A stretch of DNA of 55,617 nt, from positions 1-55,617 of the forward strand of contig NZ_JANQOY010000019.1 of the NCBI RefSeq assembly GCF_028285565.1, in the 5' to 3' direction. Below are positions 47,404 through 55,617 of the stretch, piece after piece (positions within the stretch are counted from its first letter, which is position 1; each line of letters opens with the position of its first letter). Source of the stretch: Acaryochloris sp. IP29b_bin.148. GTDB taxonomy: Bacteria > Cyanobacteriota > Cyanobacteriia > Thermosynechococcales > Thermosynechococcaceae. The position numbers and the translations under genes were made by a program. The notes beneath the pieces are model-generated. The model had not been told where the DNA came from, did no database searches, and saw only the letters and a program-made list of their open reading frames with translations.

Positions 47404-48444
47404 TGATTTTAAGGGACTCGTTGACTCTGAATAGGATGCAGAGGTTACAAACCGCTGGGTGGGGTAGGCAAAGGAAATATTGTCCTGCTGGGCAAAAGCT
47501 CTTAAGATATCTTCCCAAAGGGCCTGCTCGGTACCGCGCCGTTGGCGCGGTTCGCAGAGATAGCGGATCGTGAGCAAAATACCGCTCTCTCGAACTGAGG
47601 TATAGACCGTTGGAGTGAGCTTGGAGTAGAAGATCATATACTTTTGGGCTGCTTCTTGCAGTCGGGATTGAGCCGTGTCGCTTAAATGCTCGGCATGGCG
47701 ATTGGCAATGGTCAACAACAGGCGTTTAGCCTGCTCCCAATCGCTTTCAAAGGTAATCAGAACAGGAACTTCATTCCAAAGATGTTGAAATCCTTGAGAA
47801 TAGTTGGCGATGGTGTCCTGGAAAACTCTGCCATTGGGAACATGGATCACCCGCCCTGTGCTTTGATCTGCCGCAACCCAGTTGCCGATTTCCATCAGCG
47901 TAAATTGAAAAATGCGAATATCGATTACGTCTCCAGCGTGATTACCGATTTGGATGCGATCTCCCACTTTAAAAGGCTGTCGTGAGAGGACAAAGGCCCA
48001 ACCCACCACATCGACCAGTGGCTCCTTCAGGGCGACGGCCAGACCCGCCGTCACAATCCCCAGAAAAGTTGAGATATTCTGGAGTTCAGGAATCCAGGGG
48101 CGTCCCAAAACCAAAATAGCGACACCAAAGCTAACATAACCAATCCCCTTGCGCCATTGATACAAGATACGTGGATCTTTGATCCGACGGTTGAGCAGCT
48201 TTAGCAGGATCCAGCGTAGTCCTGCCACTGTTATCAGACCGATAAAGGAGGCGATTAGCTTATTGTGAACGTCAGGGTCTAGGCCGACAAAGGTAGAGAG
48301 TTGGTGGAATACATCCATTAAAACTAAATGCAAATGAAGGGTGGGCTTGGGGAAATGGAGCTTCGGACCCATTCTCGGTAGAGGAACTATCGGATTCCCG
48401 TAAATTTGAGTTATCCAGAGAACGCACATTAACAGCAGTAGCAA
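47359..48444 (-). CDS. MscS-family mechanosensitive channel
   Basis: Up to 361 residues from TTG 48444; an ATG at 48318 is another start. Three or more membrane segments are followed by the pore-lining helix (LGIVTAGLAVALKEPLVDVV) and the beta domain (FKVGDRIQIGNHAGDVIDI and VHVPNGRVFQDT-like). It releases solutes during osmotic downshock or carries ions in signalling. It lies on the minus strand after the DevBCA operon. Confidence 0.9.
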   Translation of the reverse strand: MLLLLMCVLWITQIYGNPIVPLPRMGPKLHFPKPTLHLHLVLMDVFHQLSTFVGLDPDVHNKLIASFIGLITVAGLRWILLKLLNRRIKDPRILYQWRKGIGYVSFGVAILVLGRPWIPELQNISTFLGIVTAGLAVALKEPLVDVVGWAFVLSRQPFKVGDRIQIGNHAGDVIDIRIFQFTLMEIGNWVAADQSTGRVIHVPNGRVFQDTIANYSQGFQHLWNEVPVLITFESDWEQAKRLLLTIANRHAEHLSDTAQSRLQEAAQKYMIFYSKLTPTVYTSVRESGILLTIRYLCEPRQRRGTEQALWEDILRAFAQQDNISFAYPTQRFVTSASYSESTSPLKSSNRGKRSQGIGNGF

Positions 48445-48512
48445 TATTCTGGTATATTGAAGCCTCTACTAATATGGGTCTGAATCGATCATGCCAAAGG
48501 CACATTCAGAAC

Positions 48513-49265
48513 TCAACTCCCCTTTCCCCAAAACGGGTAAAGATGAACATCTGCTGTAGACGGTGCCGACCCTTTATTCAAGTTTTTTTCATGCAGGTGG
48601 CCATCTTCTACGGCCATAATACGGTTGGCACACCCGAGAATACGATGGTCATGAGTCACAATTAACACAGCAGACCCCTGCTTCTTGGCAAGGTCTTGCA
48701 TAAGTTCCACAACATCACGCCCTGTCTTGCTATCGAGGGAGGCAGTGGGTTCATCGGCCAAAATGAGTTGAGGACTGATGACGAGGGCTCTAGAAATTGC
48801 AATCCGTTGTTTTTGTCCCACCGAGAGTTGTTGGGGATAGTAGTTGATATATTTGCCCAGGTGCATGGCCGACAGCATTGCCTCTGCTTTGAACTCAGCC
48901 TCTTGCTCAGATACATGATCAAACAGCTCAAAGGAAAGCTGCACGTTTTGCTTGGCCGTCAAAAAAGGCATGAGGTTGTGAGACTGAAAGATAAAGCCGA
49001 TCTGACGTCGCATCTGAATCCGTTGGGTTTCGGTTGCACCTCGTAGCTCTTGTCCCAAGAACTGAATACTCCCTGCTTGTACTGAACGCAATCCGCCGAG
49101 TAATGTGAGGAGTGTCGTTTTTCCTGCTCCAGAGGGTCCGGTGAGAATAATGATTTCTTCAGACTGAATGGCTAAGTTGATGTCAAAAAGGATCTGGCGC
49201 TGCAGTTCGTACTCACCAAAGTAGTGATTCAGTTTGTTTACCGTGAGAATGGAATCGCGTGACAT
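48513..49265 (-). CDS. devA: DevA-family ABC exporter ATPase
   Basis: A 250-residue ATPase with P-loop GPSGAGKTT, signature LSVGQKQRIAI (the DevA/MacB-type LSVGQ form) and Walker B ILADEPTASLD. It should energise the DevB-DevC exporter encoded just upstream; the gap to devC is 25 bp. In heterocyst-forming cyanobacteria DevBCA with TolC exports heterocyst glycolipids; other copies export other lipids or stress products. Confidence 0.92.
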   Translation of the reverse strand: MSRDSILTVNKLNHYFGEYELQRQILFDINLAIQSEEIIILTGPSGAGKTTLLTLLGGLRSVQAGSIQFLGQELRGATETQRIQMRRQIGFIFQSHNLMPFLTAKQNVQLSFELFDHVSEQEAEFKAEAMLSAMHLGKYINYYPQQLSVGQKQRIAISRALVISPQLILADEPTASLDSKTGRDVVELMQDLAKKQGSAVLIVTHDHRILGCANRIMAVEDGHLHEKNLNKGSAPSTADVHLYPFWGKGS

Positions 49266-49290
49266 GATGGCTAGCCGTGATTAAACACAA

Positions 49291-50466
49291 TCAAAACACA
49301 TCGACGGGGTCGGCAGAGCGTAGCTTTTGCATTGCCAACAGGCCGGAAACAGAGCACATCAAAGTGACTAAAAACAAGACTGTGATCCCTTTGCTGGCAG
49401 TCATGACGACCGGGAGCTTGGTCGCATTTTCGGCGATTGCATACACGCCGACTGCAGCCAAAGTGCCAGGAATATAACCGAGGATCGATAGCAGCAGCGC
49501 TTGCTTAAAGATGATGTTGAGGAGATAACTGTCTTTAAACCCGATCGCCTTGAGAGTCGCATATTCAATAATGTGATTGGAGACATTGCTATACAGGATC
49601 TGATAAGCAACGCCAATCCCCACCACTAGGCCAATGACAACCATAATCTTGAAAATAAAGCCTATCGGGGTTCTCAGGTTCCAGTAGCGCTTTTCAAGTT
49701 TACTGAAGTCTGCTAGAGAAAGGATCTGAACATCTTTGGGTAGGCTTGCCACTAAGCTGGCTCGCACCTGTTGAGGATTGGTCTCTGGCTTGAGCGTAAT
49801 TAGGCCAATATTAATTTCCTCGGCCAGTCGATCTTTAAAGGTATGCAAAAAAGACGTCGCATTGACAATGATGTTGCCATCCACCCCAAAGGATGTGCCT
49901 AAGCTAAACAGTCCGCGAATCTCAAATCGCTTGGCCTCTGTGATTTCGCCAAATCGAGAGATTTCAACTTCAATTTTCTCTCCATTCTCCACGTGCTCAG
50001 AGATGGGACCAAACTCAGAGCGAGAATCACGGTCAAAAAGCGCAAAGTTAGCACTTTTAACCTGATCAAGATTTTGCATCACTTCAGGTGATCTAAAAGG
50101 CGGCAATCCAGGATCAATCCCGAACACAAAAATGGCGTACTTGCGGCCTGTTTCAATATTTTTGAGCTTCCCAAACTGGATATAGAGAGGTTTAACGGAT
50201 TCAACCTGATCGGAGGCTAGAGTTTGATAAAGCCGACTTCTAGGAAAATTTTGTTGTGATGTCAGGGCTTGATATTGGGAACTCACCAGAAATAGATCGC
50301 CCTGCAGACTCTGATGGACTCGAATGGAACTTTCAAACAGAGCATCCTGAATGCCGAGCTGCATAAAGAGCAGGAGCACCACAAAGGCAATCCCCGCCAA
50401 AGTGACGGCAAAGCGGACCCGCTGATGAATGAGTTGTAACCACGCAACAGGGATGGCGGCAATCAT
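49291..50466 (-). CDS. devC: DevC-family ABC exporter permease
   Basis: A 391-residue permease of the MacB/FtsX type from ATG 50464-50466, six bases after the devB stop. It has an N-terminal helix (VTLAGIAFVVLLLFMQLGI), a large periplasmic domain and three C-terminal helices (IGLVVGIGVAYQILYSNVS region and the end). It clearly belongs with devA and devB. Confidence 0.92.
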   Translation of the reverse strand: MIAAIPVAWLQLIHQRVRFAVTLAGIAFVVLLLFMQLGIQDALFESSIRVHQSLQGDLFLVSSQYQALTSQQNFPRSRLYQTLASDQVESVKPLYIQFGKLKNIETGRKYAIFVFGIDPGLPPFRSPEVMQNLDQVKSANFALFDRDSRSEFGPISEHVENGEKIEVEISRFGEITEAKRFEIRGLFSLGTSFGVDGNIIVNATSFLHTFKDRLAEEINIGLITLKPETNPQQVRASLVASLPKDVQILSLADFSKLEKRYWNLRTPIGFIFKIMVVIGLVVGIGVAYQILYSNVSNHIIEYATLKAIGFKDSYLLNIIFKQALLLSILGYIPGTLAAVGVYAIAENATKLPVVMTASKGITVLFLVTLMCSVSGLLAMQKLRSADPVDVF

Positions 50467-50472
50467 AGCCAA

Positions 50473-51681
50473 TCAGCTCTGAATTACGACTTGAACCTGT
50501 AAATTGCTGAAACTGGATACTTTCTGACTGCTAGCCGGATCTAGTCGAATCCTGACATCAATGACTTTATTATCAGTTTGCACTAGGGGGTTGGTGCTAA
50601 AGGTCTTTTGACGTTCAACCTGCAAACCAATATCGCTGACTGTGCCCACAAGCTCTCCTGAGAAAGCAGGGCTGGTAATGAGTGCGGTCTGATTGTGGTG
50701 GACTTTGTTAATGTCGGTTTCATAAACCTCTGCCACGACATACATTTCGCGGGTGTAACCCATGTCAGCGATACCGTCACGGTCAATCGTTTCTCCAGGC
50801 CATGCATGAATCTTCAAAATTTGACCCTCAATGGGGGCATACACATAAGTTAAGGCCAATTCGGCTTGGGCTTGGTTGGCAACAGCGATCGCCCGCACCA
50901 ATTCGGCCTCTGCGACCTGCACATCCACGGGACGGACCTCCGCAATACTATTCAGTGTTGATTTCGCCTCATTATGTTGAATTTGTGTTGTCCTGATGGT
51001 TCTTTGCAGGGTTGCTTTTGCCTCCTTGAGCTGTTCCTGTGCTTGCTCTAGACGCAACCGCCGACTGTCGGCCTCTGAGTTAGATACGGCACCCTCCGCA
51101 TTCAGGGTTTGATATCTGCGGTATTCCAAAGTGGCGTTATTCAGCTCAGCCTCTAGCCCCGCAATCGTGGCCCGCTGAACCGCAATTTGACCATTGAGTT
51201 CTGCCGATAGGCGGTTGACGCGATCCGCTTGGGCATGAATGTCCCCCTTCTTAGCCCCAGATTTCACTAGGGCAAGTTTGGCTCTGGCCACCTGTACCTC
51301 GCTCTGAGCCAGTTTTGCGGCGGCCAACCAACTATCGTGGTTGTTGAGGACAGCAACCACCTGACCCTGGGTAACGCGATCGCCTTGCTGTACCGAAAGC
51401 TTTTGAATTTTGGTGCTGGTTCCATTCAGAGAATTGGGGGCAGAGAGCCGCACAATTTCTCCCTTCGGTTCTAAGCGTCCAAGGGCTGAAACAGACGTAA
51501 TTTTAGGCGTTGTCTTTTGGGCAGAAATGGATGGTTGAGACACAGTCTGAGATCGTAACAGACTTGATACCAGCGGCCTCAGTAGGAACGTTGCTCCGAT
51601 TGACACAGATGCAGTGATAATGATCATGGCAACCCACTGGAATTTGGGGGAGGCGAGCTGCTGACCTTGCTTGCTATTCAT
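50473..51681 (-). CDS. devB: DevB-family HlyD-type membrane fusion protein
   Basis: About 402 residues from ATG 51679-51681; a GTG at 51735 gives 420. One N-terminal anchor (WVAMIIITASVSIGATFLL), a lipoyl half (LNGTSTKIQKLSVQQGDRVT), a long coiled coil (about 130-270 by the longer numbering) and a second half with YVYAPIEGQILKIHAWPGE. It spans the periplasm to an outer-membrane TolC, which is not encoded here. First gene of the devBCA operon. Confidence 0.92.
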   Translation of the reverse strand: MNSKQGQQLASPKFQWVAMIIITASVSIGATFLLRPLVSSLLRSQTVSQPSISAQKTTPKITSVSALGRLEPKGEIVRLSAPNSLNGTSTKIQKLSVQQGDRVTQGQVVAVLNNHDSWLAAAKLAQSEVQVARAKLALVKSGAKKGDIHAQADRVNRLSAELNGQIAVQRATIAGLEAELNNATLEYRRYQTLNAEGAVSNSEADSRRLRLEQAQEQLKEAKATLQRTIRTTQIQHNEAKSTLNSIAEVRPVDVQVAEAELVRAIAVANQAQAELALTYVYAPIEGQILKIHAWPGETIDRDGIADMGYTREMYVVAEVYETDINKVHHNQTALITSPAFSGELVGTVSDIGLQVERQKTFSTNPLVQTDNKVIDVRIRLDPASSQKVSSFSNLQVQVVIQS

Positions 51682-51735
51682 AGGCCGTTTTATATCAACA
51701 AGACAAATCCGATTCCATCGATTTAAATAGGACAC

Positions 51736-52806
51736 TATCGATGAGCAATAGAGAGTTCTAGTTGCACTCTCTCATTACTTTTCAGGAATATTGCTGGGAA
51801 TATCAGATCCTCTTCAGAGGATAAACACGTTTGAGCTAATTCTGAGCATCCCATTCAACGCAGTTAAGTCAGCAATTTGTTATATGGGAATGGGATCTAT
51901 TGAGGGATTAAAACTTATTTGACGTTAATACCGAAACTTTACCAATAGAATCTTTATAGGTCAAGGATTAAGATAAGTTCGAGTATTTTTTGATTAAAAA
52001 TATATTAAATCACCGAAAAAAGTATAAAAAAATACAGCTTGTTTCTTTCTTTTCTTTTAGTGTTTAAGTACTCTGCATTAGAAACATCCCAAGATCAATA
52101 TTTTTCGTGTGTAAGATGCTTGGGTTACACAATTGCGTGAACGTATTAAATTAAATATCGTTGTTTATATTGATAGCTTGGTGCATTGTTCTCCTATGTC
52201 CTAGCTGTCTTGTGTGGGAGTGGTTCTTTATTTACGAAGATCTTGATTTTGAATGCCTTCACCATTGCCAAGTCAATGAAGGCGAGTGCAATCTGAGGAT
52301 GCTCTCAAAAAGATGACATGACCTTATAGGATCAAGGACTGCCGCCAATATCTAGGTTTTTAGGGAATGGACTAACTGCATAATATTTGAGTGAAGCTTA
52401 TTGTTGGAACTTTCTATCTCCTATTTTAAGGTAGGTGACAATAAATTCTGTCATGGAATGATGAGAGTCATTCATTGCTCGACTTTTAGAGTCTGTTATC
52501 AGAATTTGCAGGAATTTTTTGAATAATCTTTTGGATTAATTAGAGTATGAACTGTTATCTTTAATTCTTTATGCGGTTATTCTGTGGTGTAACTGTTAAT
52601 AAAGGTGCAGGATATTAAGTTGTAGATTGGTGGTTTTAATCCTAAGTATTTTGATGAAAATGTATGAGTTTACACTTTTTGTTAGCTGTACTTGATCTGC
52701 TCGTTTGTTATTGTCCTCGTAGATAGTAAAGCTAGGCTTTTGAAGCCGCTATTCTCAGAGCTTTGATTTTAAGTTAATAGCACGGTGGATATTCTGAGGT
52801 TGAGCT
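51736..52806. other. 1.07-kb AT-rich divergent intergenic region
   Basis: It separates devB (minus) from the polyketide synthase gene (plus), so it should hold both promoters. It is rich in A/T runs, most around 51990-52080. A 36-codon open stretch (about 52208-52320) has no start and no match that I recognise. No repeat array, tRNA or mobile element is visible. The size leaves room for a small RNA or a long leader. Confidence 0.6.
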
Positions 52807-55617
52807 ATGTTTGCCTCTGAAAAGAGATCTGCTCTATTGCAACTTCAGCAAGATATCTCTGATCTTGAGCTAGCGCTCTTTAAATCGGTTAGAGAAAAAA
52901 ACTCTGTTAGAGAGAAGAACGCCATGTCTCGAACAACAAACACTTACCATCTTCAGTCGCAGCCGATTGCCATTATTGGCATGGCATCCCTCTTTCCTCA
53001 GGCAGAAGACCTGCAGGTTTATTGGGACAACATCGTTAACCAGGTGGACTGCATTACAGAGGTGCCAGCTTCCCGCTGGGATGCCCAAGCCTACTTTGAC
53101 CCCGATCCTAAAGCAGTCGACAAAACCTACTGCAAACGGGGCGGTTTTATCCCTGACGTGAACTTTGACCCCATGGCCTATGGAATTCCGCCGAATCTGC
53201 TGGAGGTGACGGATATCTCGCAACTTCTGGCTCTATCGGTGGCGTCGCAGGCGTTAGAGGATGCGGGGTACGGTCAGTCAAAATCCTTCGACCGCAGCAA
53301 CACTGGTGTTGTCTTAGGTGTTGCCGCTGGTCGCCAGCTGGCCGTTCCCTTCGGGGCTAGACTGCAGTACCCCATCTGGGAGAAGGTCTTAAAGAGCTAT
53401 GGCCTCTCTGATCAGGAAACGCAAGAGGTCGTCGCTAAGATAAAAGCCGCCTACCCCGAATGGGAAGAAAATGCTTTTCCAGGGATGCTGGCCAATATTG
53501 TTTCGGGCCGGATTGCTAATCGTCTGGATTTGGGAGGGGTAAACTGTACGGTCGATGCAGCCTGTGCCAGTTCGTTAGCAGCTTTCAAAATTGCGATCAG
53601 CGAGCTACTGGAGGGGCGCTCTGACATGATGCTGGCGGGTGGGGTCGATGTGGATAACTCGATTTTTGCCTACCTCTGTTTTAGCAAAACGCCAGCACTG
53701 TCCCGCAACCAGCAGGTTCGCCCCTTTGATATTGACGCAGACGGCATGATGCTGGGCGAAGGTTTAGGGATGATGGTCCTGAAGCGCTTAGAGGATGCCG
53801 AGCGAGAGGGTGATCGCATCTACGCTGTGATCAAGGGCATTGGTACCTCCAGTGATGGCAAATACAAGAGTATTTACGCGCCTTCCGTCAGGGGTCAGGT
53901 CAAGGCGCTTAAGCGGGCCTATAAGGATGCAGACATCGCCCCCAGCAGTGTCGGTCTGATTGAAGCCCACGGCACCGGAACGATGGTGGGCGACCCCACT
54001 GAATTTGCCGCTCTCAATGAAGTGTTTGACACTGGCGAGCAGGTGGCGTTAGGGAGCGTCAAATCACAGATTGGCCATACCAAGGCTGCTGCGGGGACGG
54101 CTAGCTTGATTAAGGCGGCGCTGGCCCTCCATCACAAGGTTTTGCCCTCGACGATCAATGTCACTCAACCGAATCCGCGACTCAAGATTGAGGACTCGGC
54201 CTTTTATCTGAATACCGAGACTCGACCTTGGGTGAGATCGGCACATCCACGGCGGGCGGGGGTGAGTTCCTTCGGGTTTGGGGGAACGAATTACCACATT
54301 GTTCTAGAAGAATATGAAACAGAGCATAACGCTCCCTATCGACTGCACCGCACTCCCCAGCCGATCTTGTTACAGGCGGCGACGCCGGATCAGCTGCAGC
54401 TTGAATGCGATCGCAACCTGAAGCAGCTACGCTCTGATGCCGGCGACCGTCATTTTGCTGACCTCGTAGAGACCTCCAAGTCCCTGCAAATCACGGTGGA
54501 AGCGTCCCGATTGGGATTTGTTGCCATATCTCGGCCAGAAGCAGCCCAAAAACTAGAATGTGCGATCGCCTGCCTGAAGCACCAAGCCCAAGATGAGATC
54601 TGGGAGCATCCCACAGGAATTTTCTACCGTCGACAGGGATTAGCCCTAGCGGGGAAAGTCGTGGCTTTGTTCTCTGGCCAAGGGTCTCAATATGTAAACA
54701 TGGGCCGCGAACTGGTGGTCAACTTTCCAGAATTACGGCAGACCTTTGCCGCGGTGGACGAGCTGTTTATCCAGGCCGATCTGGAGCCGCCCTCGGAGCG
54801 GGTCTTCCCAGCCCCGGCCTTCGACAAAGAGCAAGTTCAGGCGCAGGCGCAGGCGCTCCAGCGGACGGAGTATGCTCAGCCAGCCTTAGGGGCATTGAGT
54901 GTGGGGCTGTACAAAATTTTGCAGCAAGCTGGATTCCAGCCGGACTTTGTGGCAGGGCACAGCTTCGGTGAACTCACGGCTCTGTGGTCAGCCGGTGTCC
55001 TCACGGATCAGGATTACTTTGCCCTAGTCAAGGCTCGGGGGCAAGCGATGGCCAAACCTACGGAGACTGGGGCCGACCCCGGCACCATGTTGGCAGTGAA
55101 GGGGGAGGTGGACGCCATCCAAGCCGTCGTGAAGGCGTTTCCCAAGGTAACCATTGCCAACCACAACTCGCCGAAGCAGTTGGTGTTAGCCGGGACCCGA
55201 TCTGACCTGGAACCCGTACAGGCGACTCTGAAGGAACAACGGTTTTCGACCGTATGGCTGCCCGTTTCGGCCGCATTCCACACGTCGTTGGTGGACTATG
55301 CGCAAAAGCCCTTTGCCGCAGCCGTGGATGAAATTGCCCTCCAGGCCCCGCAGCGTCCGATCTACACCAACGTGACGGCAGCGCCGTATCCCACTGAGAT
55401 TGAGGCCCTACGGACCAACCTGAAGGAGCATCTCAGCCATCCGGTTCAGTTTACAGCGCAAATTGAGAACATCTATCAGGCAGGCGGTTCCTGCTTTGTG
55501 GAGTTTGGCCCCCGTCGAATTTTGACGAATCTTGTCCAAGAGATTTTGGGAGATCGCCCCCACTTGGCCATTGCTCTCAATGCCAGTCGGCAGAAGGATA
55601 GCGATCATCAATTGCGA
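52807..55617 (+). CDS. PfaA/HglE-like polyketide synthase (KS-AT), partial
   Basis: An iterative type I synthase with 937 codons in view and no stop before the right edge. From ATG 52807 a charged helical lead (about 40 residues) precedes a second in-frame ATG at 52924. The ketosynthase (about 50-490) opens with PIAIIGMASLFPQAEDL; its triad is Cys253 in VDAACASSLA, His388 in EAHGTGTMVGDPTE and His424 in SQIGHTKAAAG. The acyltransferase (about 620-930) has Ser719 in GHSFGELTALW and its His in VSAAFHTSLV. This resembles PfaA (polyunsaturated fatty acids) and HglE (heterocyst glycolipid) enzymes. Later domains and partner genes lie beyond the window. Divergent devBCA suggests the product is exported. 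Confidence 0.88.
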   Translation, partial: MFASEKRSALLQLQQDISDLELALFKSVREKNSVREKNAMSRTTNTYHLQSQPIAIIGMASLFPQAEDLQVYWDNIVNQVDCITEVPASRWDAQAYFDPDPKAVDKTYCKRGGFIPDVNFDPMAYGIPPNLLEVTDISQLLALSVASQALEDAGYGQSKSFDRSNTGVVLGVAAGRQLAVPFGARLQYPIWEKVLKSYGLSDQETQEVVAKIKAAYPEWEENAFPGMLANIVSGRIANRLDLGGVNCTVDAACASSLAAFKIAISELLEGRSDMMLAGGVDVDNSIFAYLCFSKTPALSRNQQVRPFDIDADGMMLGEGLGMMVLKRLEDAEREGDRIYAVIKGIGTSSDGKYKSIYAPSVRGQVKALKRAYKDADIAPSSVGLIEAHGTGTMVGDPTEFAALNEVFDTGEQVALGSVKSQIGHTKAAAGTASLIKAALALHHKVLPSTINVTQPNPRLKIEDSAFYLNTETRPWVRSAHPRRAGVSSFGFGGTNYHIVLEEYETEHNAPYRLHRTPQPILLQAATPDQLQLECDRNLKQLRSDAGDRHFADLVETSKSLQITVEASRLGFVAISRPEAAQKLECAIACLKHQAQDEIWEHPTGIFYRRQGLALAGKVVALFSGQGSQYVNMGRELVVNFPELRQTFAAVDELFIQADLEPPSERVFPAPAFDKEQVQAQAQALQRTEYAQPALGALSVGLYKILQQAGFQPDFVAGHSFGELTALWSAGVLTDQDYFALVKARGQAMAKPTETGADPGTMLAVKGEVDAIQAVVKAFPKVTIANHNSPKQLVLAGTRSDLEPVQATLKEQRFSTVWLPVSAAFHTSLVDYAQKPFAAAVDEIALQAPQRPIYTNVTAAPYPTEIEALRTNLKEHLSHPVQFTAQIENIYQAGGSCFVEFGPRRILTNLVQEILGDRPHLAIALNASRQKDSDHQLR

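Noticed and set aside
48492..48557. Short plus-strand ORF beginning MPKAHSELNSPFPK
   Set aside because: It overlaps the conserved end of devA antisense and has only 21 codons with no ribosome-binding site.
48513..55617. Reading DevBCA plus HglE-like synthase as proof of a heterocyst-forming organism
   Set aside because: Both families also occur in unicellular cyanobacteria, and no heterocyst-specific regulator or nitrogen-fixation gene is in the window.

Overview
The window reads as chromosome or large-replicon DNA of a cyanobacterium. The evidence is the repeated GCGATCGC (HIP1) octamer inside and between genes, plus cyanobacterium-specific genes: Ycf54, a DHNA-CoA hydrolase, an RpaB/Ycf27-like regulator, AMIN-domain TonB receptor, DevBCA exporter and an HglE-like polyketide synthase. 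The gene mix recalls Acaryochloris, but that is an impression; the species cannot be fixed from the sequence alone.

Region 1 (about 0.1-14 kb) is a siderophore-iron uptake island. It holds a FetA-like ATPase, a FecE-like ATPase whose P-loop has lost three residues, an EntS-like exporter, a substrate-binding protein, a TonB-dependent receptor and a PchR-like AraC regulator. Two 18-bp direct repeats, 22 bp apart, lie between receptor and regulator. A second, intact FecCDE operon follows (10.9-13.8 kb). Gene relics (a DUF4351 tail, the end of an ABC exporter, a short interrupted frame) show that the island has been rearranged. No siderophore biosynthesis genes are visible.

Region 2 (14-31 kb) is mostly housekeeping and scattered accessory genes: a sugar-type MFS carrier, a fused 5-oxoprolinase, a 2H phosphoesterase, a Uma2 nuclease, an LRR/DUF6745-like protein with a small partner, DUF1499 and phytase-like exported proteins, signal peptidase I, an EAL relic and IlvD. 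A two-gene unit follows: a small membrane protein and a GH24 muramidase fused to an L,D-transpeptidase domain. Next is a chimeric ORF that starts in a relic of a second ilvD.

Region 3 (30.5-43 kb) carries DHNA-CoA hydrolase, an LPG-synthase-type membrane protein, a VOC protein, a prohibitin, an EF-hand NADPH oxidase of the NOX5 type, and an arsenate-detoxification operon (MerR-GAPDH-ArsJ) behind a textbook MerR long-spacer promoter. An ABC1 kinase, the RpaB-like regulator, a DUF6918-like protein and QueC complete it.

Region 4 (43-55.6 kb) has an unrecognised 50-residue membrane protein, ComF, a PEP-synthase-like protein with a degenerate ATP-grasp half, Ycf54 overlapping an MscS channel, then DevBCA. 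Across 1.07 kb of AT-rich intergenic DNA, DevBCA is divergent from a large PfaA/HglE-type synthase (KS and AT visible) that runs off the right edge. This last pairing suggests an exported polyketide-derived lipid or glycolipid and is the strongest candidate for an uncharacterised system, together with the MerR-controlled arsenate operon and the NOX5-like oxidase.
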